Below are positions 10,323-19,100 of a stretch of DNA of 64,000 nucleotides, one piece after another. This DNA comes from Oscillospiraceae bacterium. Lineage in GTDB: Bacteria > Bacillota > Clostridia > Oscillospirales > Ruminococcaceae. The number at the start of each line of letters is the position of its first letter. Position 1 is the stretch's first letter. The position numbers were made by a program, and so were the translations under genes. The stretch covers positions 62,001 through 126,000 of the forward strand of contig JAUNSK010000002.1 in the NCBI GenBank assembly GCA_030539275.1. Direction: 5' to 3'. The notes beneath the pieces are model-generated. The model was not told the origin of the DNA and ran no database searches. It saw only the letters and a list, made by a program, of their open reading frames with translations.

Positions 10323-10742
10323 TTATTTACTGTATACTGCACAGTTTTCAGGTGTTTCATAAACCTCTGTCCTGTATATATCAAATCCCCTGTCTCTGAG
10401 TCTTTCAAAAATGTAGGCAGCAAGGTTTTCTGCAGTTGGTCTGAAATCAAGTTCAACTACCCTGAACTGATTGGCAGAAAACATCTTAAGCATTTCCTCT
10501 GACAGTGTTCCCTTTTCTATTATAAGGCAATGATCCAGCTCGTCAGCTTCACTTCTCACAGCTTTTTTAAAGCTTGAAAAATCAACCAGCATACCTCGCT
10601 CCTGACCTTCCTTTACAAGCGTCTCACCACAGATCTCAGCTGTTATCCTCCATCTGTGTCCATGTATGTTATGACATTTTCCCTCGTAGCCATATAAAAA
10701 ATGTGCACTGTCAAATGCAGCTTCGGTTTTGAGTATGTACAT
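10323..10742 (-). CDS. queD: 6-carboxy-5,6,7,8-tetrahydropterin synthase
   Basis: Converts dihydroneopterin triphosphate to 6-carboxytetrahydropterin. 139 residues from the start chosen here. Zinc-ligand histidines are in FDSAHFL and the pair HNIHGHRW; the catalytic Cys/His region is altered in the usual way for the family. An in-frame start at 10793 exists, but it lies inside the terminator stem of the leader; ATG 10742 has GGAGAA 8 bases upstream and is preferred. First gene of queD-queE-folE-queC-queF. Confidence 0.93.
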   Translation of the reverse strand: MYILKTEAAFDSAHFLYGYEGKCHNIHGHRWRITAEICGETLVKEGQERGMLVDFSSFKKAVRSEADELDHCLIIEKGTLSEEMLKMFSANQFRVVELDFRPTAENLAAYIFERLRDRGFDIYRTEVYETPENCAVYSK

Positions 10743-10774
10743 TTTTATTCTCCGATCATATTGTTTTGTAATTG

Positions 10775-10804
10775 CAAATAAAAAAGCAGGCATATTCTGC
10801 CCGC
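10775..10804 (-). terminator. que leader intrinsic terminator
   Basis: Minus strand: arms GCGGGCA and TGCCTGC (7 pairs, one G-T) around loop GAATA at 10786-10804, followed by TTTTTTATTT. It lies between the riboswitch candidate and queD, as expected for termination control. A stem with arms CCAGGACATTT and AAATGTTTTGG can form just upstream and touches its base. Confidence 0.82.
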
Positions 10805-10833
10805 CAAAACATTTTTATAAGTCTGATAAATGT

Positions 10834-10875
10834 CCTGGTTTTTTTTATAGACAGGATGGTACAAGCGAACTGTCT
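10834..10875 (-). promoter_or_regulatory. preQ1-I riboswitch aptamer (candidate)
   Basis: Minus strand: P1 arms AGACAG (10870-10875) and CTGTCT (10849-10854) enclose loop TTCGCTTGTACCATC; an A-rich tail follows and then CAGG (10834-10837), which can pair with loop CTTG to form the H-type pseudoknot. The loop resembles the preQ1-I core (UCGC...GUA.CC). It begins about 15 bases after the predicted transcription start of the preQ1 operon and is followed by a terminator. Not tested with a covariance model. Confidence 0.82.
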
Positions 10876-10895
10876 TTTTATTTGCTTTTATAATA

Positions 10896-10924
10896 AGTAT
10901 AGCACTCATGATTTCATGTGTCAA
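10896..10924 (-). promoter_or_regulatory. que operon promoter
   Basis: Minus strand: -35 TTGACA (10919-10924), 17-base spacer, -10 TATACT (10896-10901). Confidence 0.82.
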
Positions 10925-11007
10925 ATCAAATTTCTGACATAAAACATTATCTCTTAATATATCTGAGTTTTATCACTTGAATTGTTGCTGCTCACCGGGT
11001 CTGTATT

Positions 11008-11493
11008 TCATTTCATCTGATACTCCTGTTTTTCTTTAACCGGGATCCATATCTCACTTATATAATCGGACGATGACATATCTCCCATTGTATACATCTC
11101 GATATTAATAGCTGCTGCCATCTCATATTTTCCGTTATCCCTGAGCCAGGTGTTTTTGACATATGAATTAAGTTTTTGCAGAGAATCAGGAAGAGGACCT
11201 GTGCTTGTGAACTTAGCCCAGTAATAAGCCCCTACATCAAAAGTTGTAAACCCTCCGGGAAGCTTTCCACCGTCATACATATCAGCTATCATATAACGGA
11301 ATTTATTATCTTTACCGATGTCATCGATGCAGACGCCAAACACACCGTTAATGTTTATATCCGTGTCCTTTCTCTTCATTTCCATAAACTCATCCCAGAA
11401 TTCAGGAATATACTTATATGCGCTGTCGAAATCAAAATTTCTTTCATATCCGGCGAGTGTGAATCTGTCCATTTTTTCTATTATGTAATCCAT
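11008..11493 (-). CDS. GyrI-like / effector-binding domain protein
   Basis: 161-residue stand-alone protein resembling the effector-binding fold of AraC/GyrI-like small-molecule binders (integron-associated Cass2 type). Visible family features are the central FGVCIDD...YMIADMYDGGKLPGGFTT stretch, GAYYWAKFTSTGPLP, and the C-terminal EMYTMGDMSSSDYISEIWIPV, where the acidic residue usually contacts a cationic ligand. No DNA-binding domain is present. The ATG at 11502 is too close to the AAGGAG site; ATG 11493 has a 10-base spacing and is preferred. Function is not known. Confidence 0.75.
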   Translation of the reverse strand: MDYIIEKMDRFTLAGYERNFDFDSAYKYIPEFWDEFMEMKRKDTDININGVFGVCIDDIGKDNKFRYMIADMYDGGKLPGGFTTFDVGAYYWAKFTSTGPLPDSLQKLNSYVKNTWLRDNGKYEMAAAINIEMYTMGDMSSSDYISEIWIPVKEKQEYQMK

Positions 11494-11632
11494 TGATGTC
11501 ATTCTCCTTGTGTATTATATGTTTTATATTATATCATAGAAAATATAACATTTCACTTAAATTATTAAATATTTTTTTAAAAATTTATTAAGCAATTCCT
11601 GTATTTTGATGTTATTTTGTATAAATATGTCG

Positions 11633-11661
11633 TTGATTTTGCGTTTCAAATATGATATAAT
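11633..11661 (+). promoter_or_regulatory. Promoter of the GH1 beta-glucosidase gene
   Basis: -35 TTGATT (11633-11638), 17-base spacer, -10 TATAAT (11656-11661). The gene starts at 11725 after an AAGGAGG ribosome site. Confidence 0.75.
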
Positions 11662-11724
11662 GACAACAATAATGAATGAAAAATAATCAAATTTTATATT
11701 ATATTTTTTCAAGGAGGTTCATAT

Positions 11725-13065
11725 ATGGGTTTTCCGGAGAATTTTATCTGGGGTGCTGCTACTGCTTCATATCAGATTGAAGGAGCTTACAATGAAGATA
11801 ATAAGGGTCTGAATATATGGGACACATATACAAGACAGGAAGGAAAGGTAAAATACTTTGAAAACGGCGACATTGCATGTGATCACTATCACAGATACAA
11901 GGAAGACGTTGCCCTGATGAAAAAGATCGGAATAAAGTACTATCGTTTTTCTATTAGCTGGACCAGGATCTTTCCTGACGGAACAGGAGAAATAAATCAG
12001 AAAGGTCTTGATTTTTACTCAGATCTTGTAGATGAACTGATAAAAAACGGCATAGAACCTGTTGCAACACTGTTCCACTGGGACTATCCATATAAGCTGC
12101 ATCAGAAAGGCGGATGGATGAATCCTGAGTCCCCTGACTGGTTTGAGGCATATACAAAAGCTGTCGTTGACTGCCTTTCAGACAGAGTAAGCATGTGGAT
12201 GACAATTAATGAACCGCAGTGCATTGTCGGATGCGGTTTTGATGCCGGCATTCATGCACCATTCTACAAGCTGCCTGCCAGAGATCTTATCGGCATGAGC
12301 TTCAACATCATGCTTGCTCATGGCAAAGCAGTTAAATATTTAAGAGAAAATGCGATAAAAAAGCCTTCGATCGGTTTTGCTCCTATCGGACCGGTTTTCA
12401 TTCCTGAAAATAATTCACCGCAGGCAATTGAGGAGGCAAAAAAGAAATCCTTTGCGCTCGGCAGCAGATTTACATTTACCCTCAGCTGGTGGAGTGATCC
12501 GATCATTCTCGGAAAATTCCCGGATGAGGCATATGAGCTGTTCGGAGACCTTATGCCTGAGTATACAGACGAACAGATGGCACTTATTTCACAGCCGCTT
12601 GATTTCTATGCATGCAATATCTATTACAGCAACGGAGATATGACCGGACGCAGACCGGGCAATATGTGGCAGGGAAGCCCGAAAACCACTACAGACTGGC
12701 CTGTCAGTCCCGAAGTTCTCTACTGGTCAGCCAGATTTCTGTATGAAAGATACAAGCTACCTATTCTCATATCCGAAAACGGAATGGCCGGTCATGACTG
12801 GGTTCATCTTGACGGTGAGGTCCATGATGAATACCGTATAGACTATACAAGAAGATATCTCAGAGAGTTCAGAAAAGCAGGAGAAGAAGGTATACCGATA
12901 ATGGGATACTTCTACTGGTCACTTATGGACAACTTTGAATGGGGCGAAGGCTATGACAAGAGGTTCGGACTTATTTATGTTGATTATCAGACCCAGAAGA
13001 GAACTATCAAAAAATCAGGATACTGGTACAGTGAAGTTATAGAACAAAACGGCGAAAATATTTAA
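11725..13065 (+). CDS. GH1 family beta-glucosidase
   Basis: Retaining glycoside hydrolase family 1 enzyme, 446 residues, normal length. The acid/base Glu163 is in MTINEPQ and the nucleophile Glu351 in ISENGMA; the N-terminal signature FIWGAATASYQIEGAYNEDN and the C-terminal DNFEWGEGYDKRFGL are also clear. There is no signal peptide, so it acts in the cytoplasm, probably on cellobiose or short glucosides taken up after outside digestion. It could also be a 6-phospho-beta-glucosidase, but no PTS gene is near and the C-terminal FEWGEGY segment fits non-phosphorylated substrates. It has its own promoter and terminator and is probably monocistronic. Confidence 0.93.
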   Translation: MGFPENFIWGAATASYQIEGAYNEDNKGLNIWDTYTRQEGKVKYFENGDIACDHYHRYKEDVALMKKIGIKYYRFSISWTRIFPDGTGEINQKGLDFYSDLVDELIKNGIEPVATLFHWDYPYKLHQKGGWMNPESPDWFEAYTKAVVDCLSDRVSMWMTINEPQCIVGCGFDAGIHAPFYKLPARDLIGMSFNIMLAHGKAVKYLRENAIKKPSIGFAPIGPVFIPENNSPQAIEEAKKKSFALGSRFTFTLSWWSDPIILGKFPDEAYELFGDLMPEYTDEQMALISQPLDFYACNIYYSNGDMTGRRPGNMWQGSPKTTTDWPVSPEVLYWSARFLYERYKLPILISENGMAGHDWVHLDGEVHDEYRIDYTRRYLREFRKAGEEGIPIMGYFYWSLMDNFEWGEGYDKRFGLIYVDYQTQKRTIKKSGYWYSEVIEQNGENI

Positions 13066-13085
13066 CTGCAAAATTAAATACAATT

Positions 13086-13132
13086 AAAAAATCGTTTTAA
13101 ATGTGACCTGGTCACAGATAAAACGATTTTTT
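13086..13132 (+). terminator. Terminator after the beta-glucosidase gene
   Basis: Long hairpin: outer arms AAAAAATCGTTTTA and TAAAACGATTTTTT, inner arms TGTGACC and GGTCACA. The symmetric A and T tracts would let it work on either strand. Confidence 0.85.
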
Positions 13133-13204
13133 CAGGTTATTATATATACAGCAGAAAAAAACATAAGCTTTTAATATATACTAAATATAAGGTTGGTGAC
13201 AAAT

Positions 13205-13408
13205 ATGGGCATAAGACTAAATGAAGATGCCGGACTGGTAAAGGCAGTCAAGGAAGGCCTTATCAAAAAAAACGGATACTGTCCGTGCAGGCTTGAACAA
13301 AGTGAAGATAATAAATGCATGTGCAGGGAATTCAAGGAACAGATCGCTGATCCTGACTTTGAAGGATATTGTCATTGTATGCTTTATTATAAATCAAAAG
13401 ACAAATGA
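13205..13408 (+). CDS. Ferredoxin:thioredoxin reductase catalytic-subunit-like protein
   Basis: 67-residue protein with three paired cysteine motifs: CPC in NGYCPCRLEQ, CMC in KCMCREFKEQ and CHC in GYCHCMLYYK. These resemble the 4Fe-4S and redox-active cysteines of the catalytic chain of ferredoxin:thioredoxin reductase, which passes electrons from ferredoxin to thioredoxin. The spacing is 9 and 15 residues, against 16 and 8 in the plant enzyme, so the middle pair is displaced; clostridial short forms are like this. A TTG at 13193 is in frame, but ATG 13205 has GGTGA just upstream and is preferred. A thioredoxin gene starts 15 bases later, which supports the role. Confidence 0.8.
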   Translation: MGIRLNEDAGLVKAVKEGLIKKNGYCPCRLEQSEDNKCMCREFKEQIADPDFEGYCHCMLYYKSKDK

Positions 13409-13422
13409 AAGGATGAATTTTT

Positions 13423-13734
13423 ATGTCAGTAATAAATTTAACAGCTTCAGCTTTTGAACAGGAAGTTATGAAATCAGACAAACCGGTTCTTATAGACTTT
13501 TATGCACACTGGTGCGGTCCGTGCAGAATGGTATCCCCTTTTGTCAGTGAAATAGCTGAAGAATACGATCAGTATAAAGTCTGCAAGGTCAATGTTGATG
13601 AGGAACCGGAACTTGCAGGAGCATTTGGTGTTTCAAACATTCCGATGCTTGTTGTAGTAAAGGGTGGAAAAATAACAGCCTCACACACAGGAGCGATCCC
13701 GAAGGAATCAATCCTTCAGCTGATCGAAAGCTAA
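13423..13734 (+). CDS. trxA: Thioredoxin
   Basis: 103 residues with the active site HWCGPCRMV (Cys31, Cys34) and the cis-proline region NIPMLVVVKGG. Reduces protein disulfides in the cytoplasm. AAAGGATG lies 8 bases upstream of ATG. It follows the ferredoxin:thioredoxin-reductase-like gene by 15 bases, making a likely donor-acceptor pair. Its last 27 bases overlap the 3' end of the convergent Crp/Fnr gene; both stops are intact. Confidence 0.95.
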   Translation: MSVINLTASAFEQEVMKSDKPVLIDFYAHWCGPCRMVSPFVSEIAEEYDQYKVCKVNVDEEPELAGAFGVSNIPMLVVVKGGKITASHTGAIPKESILQLIES

Positions 13735-14391
13735 CTTTTCAAGTCTGGCCCTGTCAGTGATCCTGACACCGGCGCGTGATGATTCCACTATGTTTTCACG
13801 ACTCAGGTATTTAAGCATCCTTGAAACGGCCTCTCTGGCTGAACCCATGTATTTAGCGATCTGTTCATGTGTCAGCCTTACTGTATCACTCTGGTTTTTT
13901 TCTGATTCCGAGCAAAGAAATATTGCCAGACGTTTATCAAGACTCATGAACAGTATCTGCTGCATTACCCACATTACGTCTGAAAATCTGCTGACAGCAG
14001 TTTCAAGAGCAAAGTTTTTGACAAACATATTTCTCTGAGAAATGTCTGAAAGAGTTTTTCCGTTTATAACAAGACATTCACTTTTTTCTACAGCATCTAT
14101 AAATACATCAAATGTTATAGACTTAAGAACGCAGGATGCACTGAGCATACAGATATCACCGGGATATAATCGATAAAGTGTAATTTCCCTGCCTTCATCT
14201 GACATCATATATGCCCGTATACATCCTGTTTTCACAATGATCGCACCTGTGCATTCTGCTTTTGTACTATGGATCATTGTGCCTCTGTCATAACTGACGG
14301 CTGATGAATATCTCTCAAACATATTCTTGTCATTATCACTCAGCTTATCCCAGAAAGGAAAAATCTTTTTAAAGAACTCTTCATCGTACAT
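13708..14391 (-). CDS. Crp/Fnr family transcription regulator
   Basis: 227 residues. N-terminal cyclic-nucleotide-binding-like beta roll (about 20-130, with TGAIIVKTGCIRAYM and ITLYRLYPGDICMLSA) and C-terminal Crp-type helix-turn-helix (LTHEQIAKYMGSAREAVSRMLKYL). No N-terminal cysteine cluster like that of FNR is seen; single cysteines occur in the sensor domain. ATG 14400 abuts a GGGAG site directly, so ATG 14391 (9-base spacing) is preferred. It converges on trxA and is divergent from the rhodanese lipoprotein gene, only about 55 bases away, which is a likely target together with itself. Confidence 0.88.
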   Translation of the reverse strand: MYDEEFFKKIFPFWDKLSDNDKNMFERYSSAVSYDRGTMIHSTKAECTGAIIVKTGCIRAYMMSDEGREITLYRLYPGDICMLSASCVLKSITFDVFIDAVEKSECLVINGKTLSDISQRNMFVKNFALETAVSRFSDVMWVMQQILFMSLDKRLAIFLCSESEKNQSDTVRLTHEQIAKYMGSAREAVSRMLKYLSRENIVESSRAGVRITDRARLEKLAFDQLKD

Positions 14392-14446
14392 ATAAATCAT
14401 CTCCCGGATATTTATTTTAATTATTTGTGAAAGGATTATTTTCTGT

Positions 14447-14872
14447 ATGTCTGTAAAGAATATTATTAAAGCTGTTAAGTCTTATCTGACAGTTTCCGTT
14501 GTGATCCTCTCTCTTACAGGACTGTCGGGCTGCAGCAAAAACAGTGCAAACAGCGGAAAGGAAAACAATATGAACATCTCAGCACAGGATGCTAAAAAAA
14601 TTATGGACACACAGTCTGACTATATAATACTGGATGTACGCACCAAAGAAGAATATGACGAAGGTCATATCAAAGACGCTGTACTTATTCCGGACTTTGA
14701 ACTATCCGGCCGTGCCTCGACAGAACTGCCTGACAAGGATCAGCTGATCCTTGTATACTGCCGCAGCGGCCGCAGAAGCAAAAATTCCGCCGAAGAACTT
14801 AAAGCTCTCGGATATACAAATATCAGGGAGTTCGGCGGAATAATTGACTGGCCGTATGAAACGGTAAAATAA
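14447..14872 (+). CDS. Rhodanese-domain lipoprotein
   Basis: 141 residues. A signal peptide ends in a lipobox, LSGC (Cys29), so the protein is probably lipid-anchored on the outer face of the membrane. A single rhodanese domain follows (about 43-141) with DVRTKEEYDEGHI and the active-site loop YCRSGRRS carrying Cys105. It may carry out sulfur transfer or a persulfide reaction; the substrate is unknown. Divergent from the Crp/Fnr gene and followed by a hairpin. Confidence 0.88.
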   Translation: MSVKNIIKAVKSYLTVSVVILSLTGLSGCSKNSANSGKENNMNISAQDAKKIMDTQSDYIILDVRTKEEYDEGHIKDAVLIPDFELSGRASTELPDKDQLILVYCRSGRRSKNSAEELKALGYTNIREFGGIIDWPYETVK

Positions 14873-14887
14873 ATAAATTATATTAAC

Positions 14888-14926
14888 AAACACGCTGCTG
14901 CCGATAGATACCGGCAGCAGCGTGTT
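14888..14926. terminator. Hairpin between the rhodanese and pfkA genes
   Basis: Perfect 16-base arms AAACACGCTGCTGCCG and CGGCAGCAGCGTGTTT around an 8-base loop. The T tract is short on both sides. It lies between two converging genes and probably serves both. Confidence 0.75.
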
Positions 14927-14986
14927 TCGTATAATTACTTTACAGATATCAGGCAAACTGACAGCTGCTCAGATATGTTTGTGTTA

Positions 14987-15949
14987 TCAGAAAGAAATTT
15001 CTTTAGCAATGTTGTAGAGATTTTCTTCAAAAGGCTTTGTCATTGAAAGAGCTTCCTGAATATCAAAATCAACTATTGTATTTTTCTGCATGCCAACTAC
15101 TCTGTTTCCTATGCCCTGAGAAAGAAGTTCAACAGCATAGTGACCCATCTGGCTTGCAACAACTCTGTCACGAACTGTAGGAGCACCGCCGCGCTGTACA
15201 TGTCCGAGAATTGTAGCTCTTGCTTCGATTCCTGTCTTTTCCTGAAGAACCTTAGCAATTTCGTTTGAATGACCTACGCCTTCAGATACTACAATGATAA
15301 AATGCTGTTTTCCTGATTTTCTTCCTTCGAGCATCTTCTTTGCAATAGCGTCAAGATCATAAGGCATTTCATTTGTGATGATCTCTGTTGCACCACATGC
15401 AACACCTGTGTTTACTGCGATATGTCCTGCATTTCTTCCCATTACTTCAACAACACTGCAGCGGTCGTGTGACTGAGCTGTATCTCTGATCTTGTCAACC
15501 ATTTCAAGTGCTGTATTCATAGCAGTATCATAACCGATCGTATATTCTGTACAAGCTATATCATTGTCAATTGTTCCAGGAAGGCCGACACACAGAATAC
15601 CCTTTGAAGAAAGATCAGCTGCACCTCTGAATGAACCGTCACCACCGATTACAACTATACCTTCAAGACCGATTTCCTTACACTTCTCTACAGCCTTGTC
15701 AACACCTTCAGCTGTTCTGAATTCATGACATCTTGCTGTGTAAAGAACTGTACCGCCTCTCTGAAGAATATCAGATACAGAACGCTCATTAAGATCAATG
15801 ATATCACCATTGATGAGACCGTTATAGCCTCTCATAATTCCGCAAACGCTCATACCCTTGCTGATAGCTGTTCTTGTTACTGCACGAACTGCAGCGTTCA
15901 TTCCCGGCGCATCTCCGCCGCTTGTTAAAACACCAATCTTCTTGATCAT
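14987..15949 (-). CDS. pfkA: ATP-dependent 6-phosphofructokinase
   Basis: Commits fructose 6-phosphate to glycolysis. 320 residues, bacterial type. N-terminal LTSGGDAPGMNAAVRAV, ATP-binding GGDGSFRGA with the glycine and aspartate of ATP-using enzymes, catalytic PGTIDNDIACTEYTIGYDTA and sugar-phosphate site EVMGRNAGHIA are all present. It follows dnaE on the same strand, as in many Firmicutes, but a promoter-like sequence lies in the 190-base gap, so it can be expressed alone. Confidence 0.97.
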   Translation of the reverse strand: MIKKIGVLTSGGDAPGMNAAVRAVTRTAISKGMSVCGIMRGYNGLINGDIIDLNERSVSDILQRGGTVLYTARCHEFRTAEGVDKAVEKCKEIGLEGIVVIGGDGSFRGAADLSSKGILCVGLPGTIDNDIACTEYTIGYDTAMNTALEMVDKIRDTAQSHDRCSVVEVMGRNAGHIAVNTGVACGATEIITNEMPYDLDAIAKKMLEGRKSGKQHFIIVVSEGVGHSNEIAKVLQEKTGIEARATILGHVQRGGAPTVRDRVVASQMGHYAVELLSQGIGNRVVGMQKNTIVDFDIQEALSMTKPFEENLYNIAKEISF

Positions 15950-16090
15950 ATTTAATACTCCATTCTGCCAGTACGGCCTATTATTTATTTAATATGGTCT
16001 ATATAATCTGAATAAGTACAAGAAATACACAGATTACACATTTATCAACTATTTACAGGCTTAGTTTCCTTTAAAAAGCCGCCAATATAT

Positions 16091-16118
16091 ATTTTACTAC
16101 ATTTAAATAGTTTGTCAA
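16091..16118 (-). promoter_or_regulatory. pfkA promoter
   Basis: Minus strand: -35 TTGACA (16113-16118), 16-base spacer, -10 TAAAAT (16091-16096). It starts about 20 bases after the dnaE stop and leaves a leader of roughly 130 bases before pfkA. Confidence 0.65.
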
Positions 16119-16138
16119 GACCTAAACGTAAAACATTA

Positions 16139-19100
16139 TTAAATAAATGTCATATAATTATCAGGCATTATTTTTTTAAGCTTACTAAATGTTTCACTGG
16201 TAAGATCTACCGTGTTTCTACCTTTTGCTGAGACTGTTTTTTTCATGTCAGTCAGGTAATAGCAGACCCTTACTGCAGCGTTGTCACAAAGTACAGCATC
16301 AAGCTTCTCCATCAGTGATCTGATCTCTGAAGATGAGGTTTTAAAACACAGTTTCTTTCTTTCTGTAATCTCAAGAAATTCCTTCTCACTGAATATATTA
16401 TCTGCTAATATGCTGCAGTCATCATCCTTTATTGAAATTTTTCCGATTACATATATTATCTCATCATTTACAAGTTTACTTCTGGAAAGCTCGTATACCC
16501 CGGGGAAAACAACACAGTCAATGTCTCCTGTTGTATCCTCAAGAGATGCAAAGCACATATTTGCACCTTTTTTGGTAAAATGATTCTTCACAGCTGTTAC
16601 AAGTGAAAGTAAGCAGACAGGTGAATTGTCTTTTAACTCTCCGCTCTGGCAATTCTCTCTTATAACAGAAATATCAGAAATTTTCATAAGAGTTTTCACA
16701 ATACTATACTGTGAAAGAGGATGACCCGAAACATACATTCCGGTTGATTCCTTTTCCATCCTGAGAAGTTCCTTCATAGGATATTCTTCCATGAAAGGCA
16801 CCTTGATATCATGGATCTCCTCATCAGCCGTCCCGAAAAAGTCAAGCTGCCCTTCAATATAATCAGATTTTTCCTGCTGATAAGCAGCAATAATTATATG
16901 CATGTTTTCAAGCATCTGCCTTCTGTTGAGGCCAAGCCCGTCAAATGCACCTGCCCTTATAAGGCTTTCAAGAGACCTTCTGCTTATTCCCTCTCCTGTC
17001 ATACGCTTGCAGAAGTTCTGAAGGGATCTGAATCTTCCGTTCTTCTCACGTTCCCTCATGATCGATTCGATAACCGCTCTGCCGAGATTTTTTATGGCAA
17101 GCAGTCCGAAACGTATACCGTCTTCTGTTATAGTAAAGTCAAGGCAGCTTTCATTTACAGACGGGTTCAGAAGATGTACGGAGTTTGCCTCGCACTCTGA
17201 AATGTATTCCATAAGTTTAGGCGTATTTGACAGGACACTCGTCATAAGAGCCGCCATATATTCCTTGAAATAATGGCATCTGAGGTATGCTGTCTGATAT
17301 GAAAGGTATGCATAGGCTGCTGCATGTGATTTATTGAAAGCATATGACGCAAAGCTTATCATCTCGTCAAATATCTCATTTGCTGTTTCCTCAGACACAC
17401 CGTTTGCCAGTGCTCCCTTACAGCTTGATGTCTCATTATCATCCTTAAGTCCGTAAATAAAGTTCTGACGTTCCTTTTGCATGACATCATGCTTCTTTTT
17501 TGCCATTGCCCTTCTTACAAGATCAGCACGCCCATATGAATAACCAGCCAGCTTGCGGCAGATCTCCATAACCTGCTCCTGGTATACGATACACCCGTAT
17601 GTCACCTTAAGAATGCTTTCAAGCATCGGATGCTTGTACGTTACCTTATCCGGATTATGTCTGTTTTCAATATACTTTGGTATTGAGTCCATAGGACCCG
17701 GACGGTACAGTGATATAACCGCTATCAGATCTTCAAGATTTTCAGGCACAAGCCTCATAATAACTGAACGCATTCCGGCACTTTCAAACTGGAACACACC
17801 GCTTGTCTTTCCTGCTGCAAGCATTCTGAATACAGCCTTATCATCCACCGGAACTTTACTGATATCAAACTCCGGATCTTTTCTGTGTATCATATTTACA
17901 CAGTCCCTGATAACAGTCAGATTTCTGAGACCCAGAAAATCCATTTTGAGAAGGCCGAGACTTTCAAGAACTGTCATAGTATACTGGGTAACAACTGCGT
18001 CATCATTTTTTTTGAGCGGTACAAATTCACTTACAGGTGCGCTTGCAATAACTACTCCGGCAGCATGAGTTGACGTATTTCTTGGCATGCCCTCGATCCT
18101 CTGTGCCATGTCAATGAGTTTGTGAACAGCAGTATCGGAGTCATAGAGCTTTTTCAGATCATCACCGCGGTCAAGTGCTTTTTTTATTGTGATGTTCAGT
18201 TCGTTAGGTATAAGCTTTGCAGCCTTGTCACAAACCCCGTATGGTATTCCCATAGCACGTCCTGCATCACGGATAGAACCTCTGGCAGCCATTGTACCGA
18301 ACGTTATTATCTGAGCTACCCTGTCACTGCCGTATTTTTCAATAACATAATCTATAACACGCTGTCTGCCTTCAATACAGAAGTCGATATCAAAGTCAGG
18401 CATGCTTACTCTCTCAGGGTTCAGAAATCTTTCAAACAGAAGTCCGTATTTCATAGGATCTATTCCTGTTATGCCTATGCAGTATGCACATATACTTCCT
18501 GCACCTGAGCCTCTTCCGGGTCCGACAGGAATGTCATGCTCCTTTGCATACCGGATAAAATCCCATACAATAAGATAATAGTTTACATACCCCATTTTTA
18601 TAATGATATCCAGCTCATAATTCATTCTGTCTGTAATAACGCTGTCCGGATCATCACCGTATTTCTCACACATACCTTCTATGCAGAGATCCCTGAAATA
18701 TCTTTCATTATCATCACAGCCCTCTATGTTGAAGGCAGGAAGCTTTGTAACACCGAACTCAAACTCTACACAGCATTTGTCTGCTATCTCAGCTGTATTG
18801 TTTACTGCCTCCGGCACTGCACTGAAAAGCTCTCTCATCTGCTGCTCTGATTTCATATAGAATTCATTTGTCGGAAAGCTCATTGCATCAGGATCATCTA
18901 CAGTGACACCTGTCTGAATGCACAGAAGAACGTTCTGCATATCTGCATCTTCACGTCTGACATAATGAACATCATTTGTAGCTGCAAGCTTAATGCCTGT
19001 CTCCTCTGACAGTCTGTAGAGATTAGGAAGTATGCGTTTTTCCTCCGCGATCCCATGATTCTGTACCTCTAAATAAAAGTTTCCCTCACCGAAAATATCC

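Noticed and set aside
10743-10793. Upstream in-frame start of queD
   Set aside because: It lies inside the leader terminator stem; ATG 10742 has a good ribosome site.
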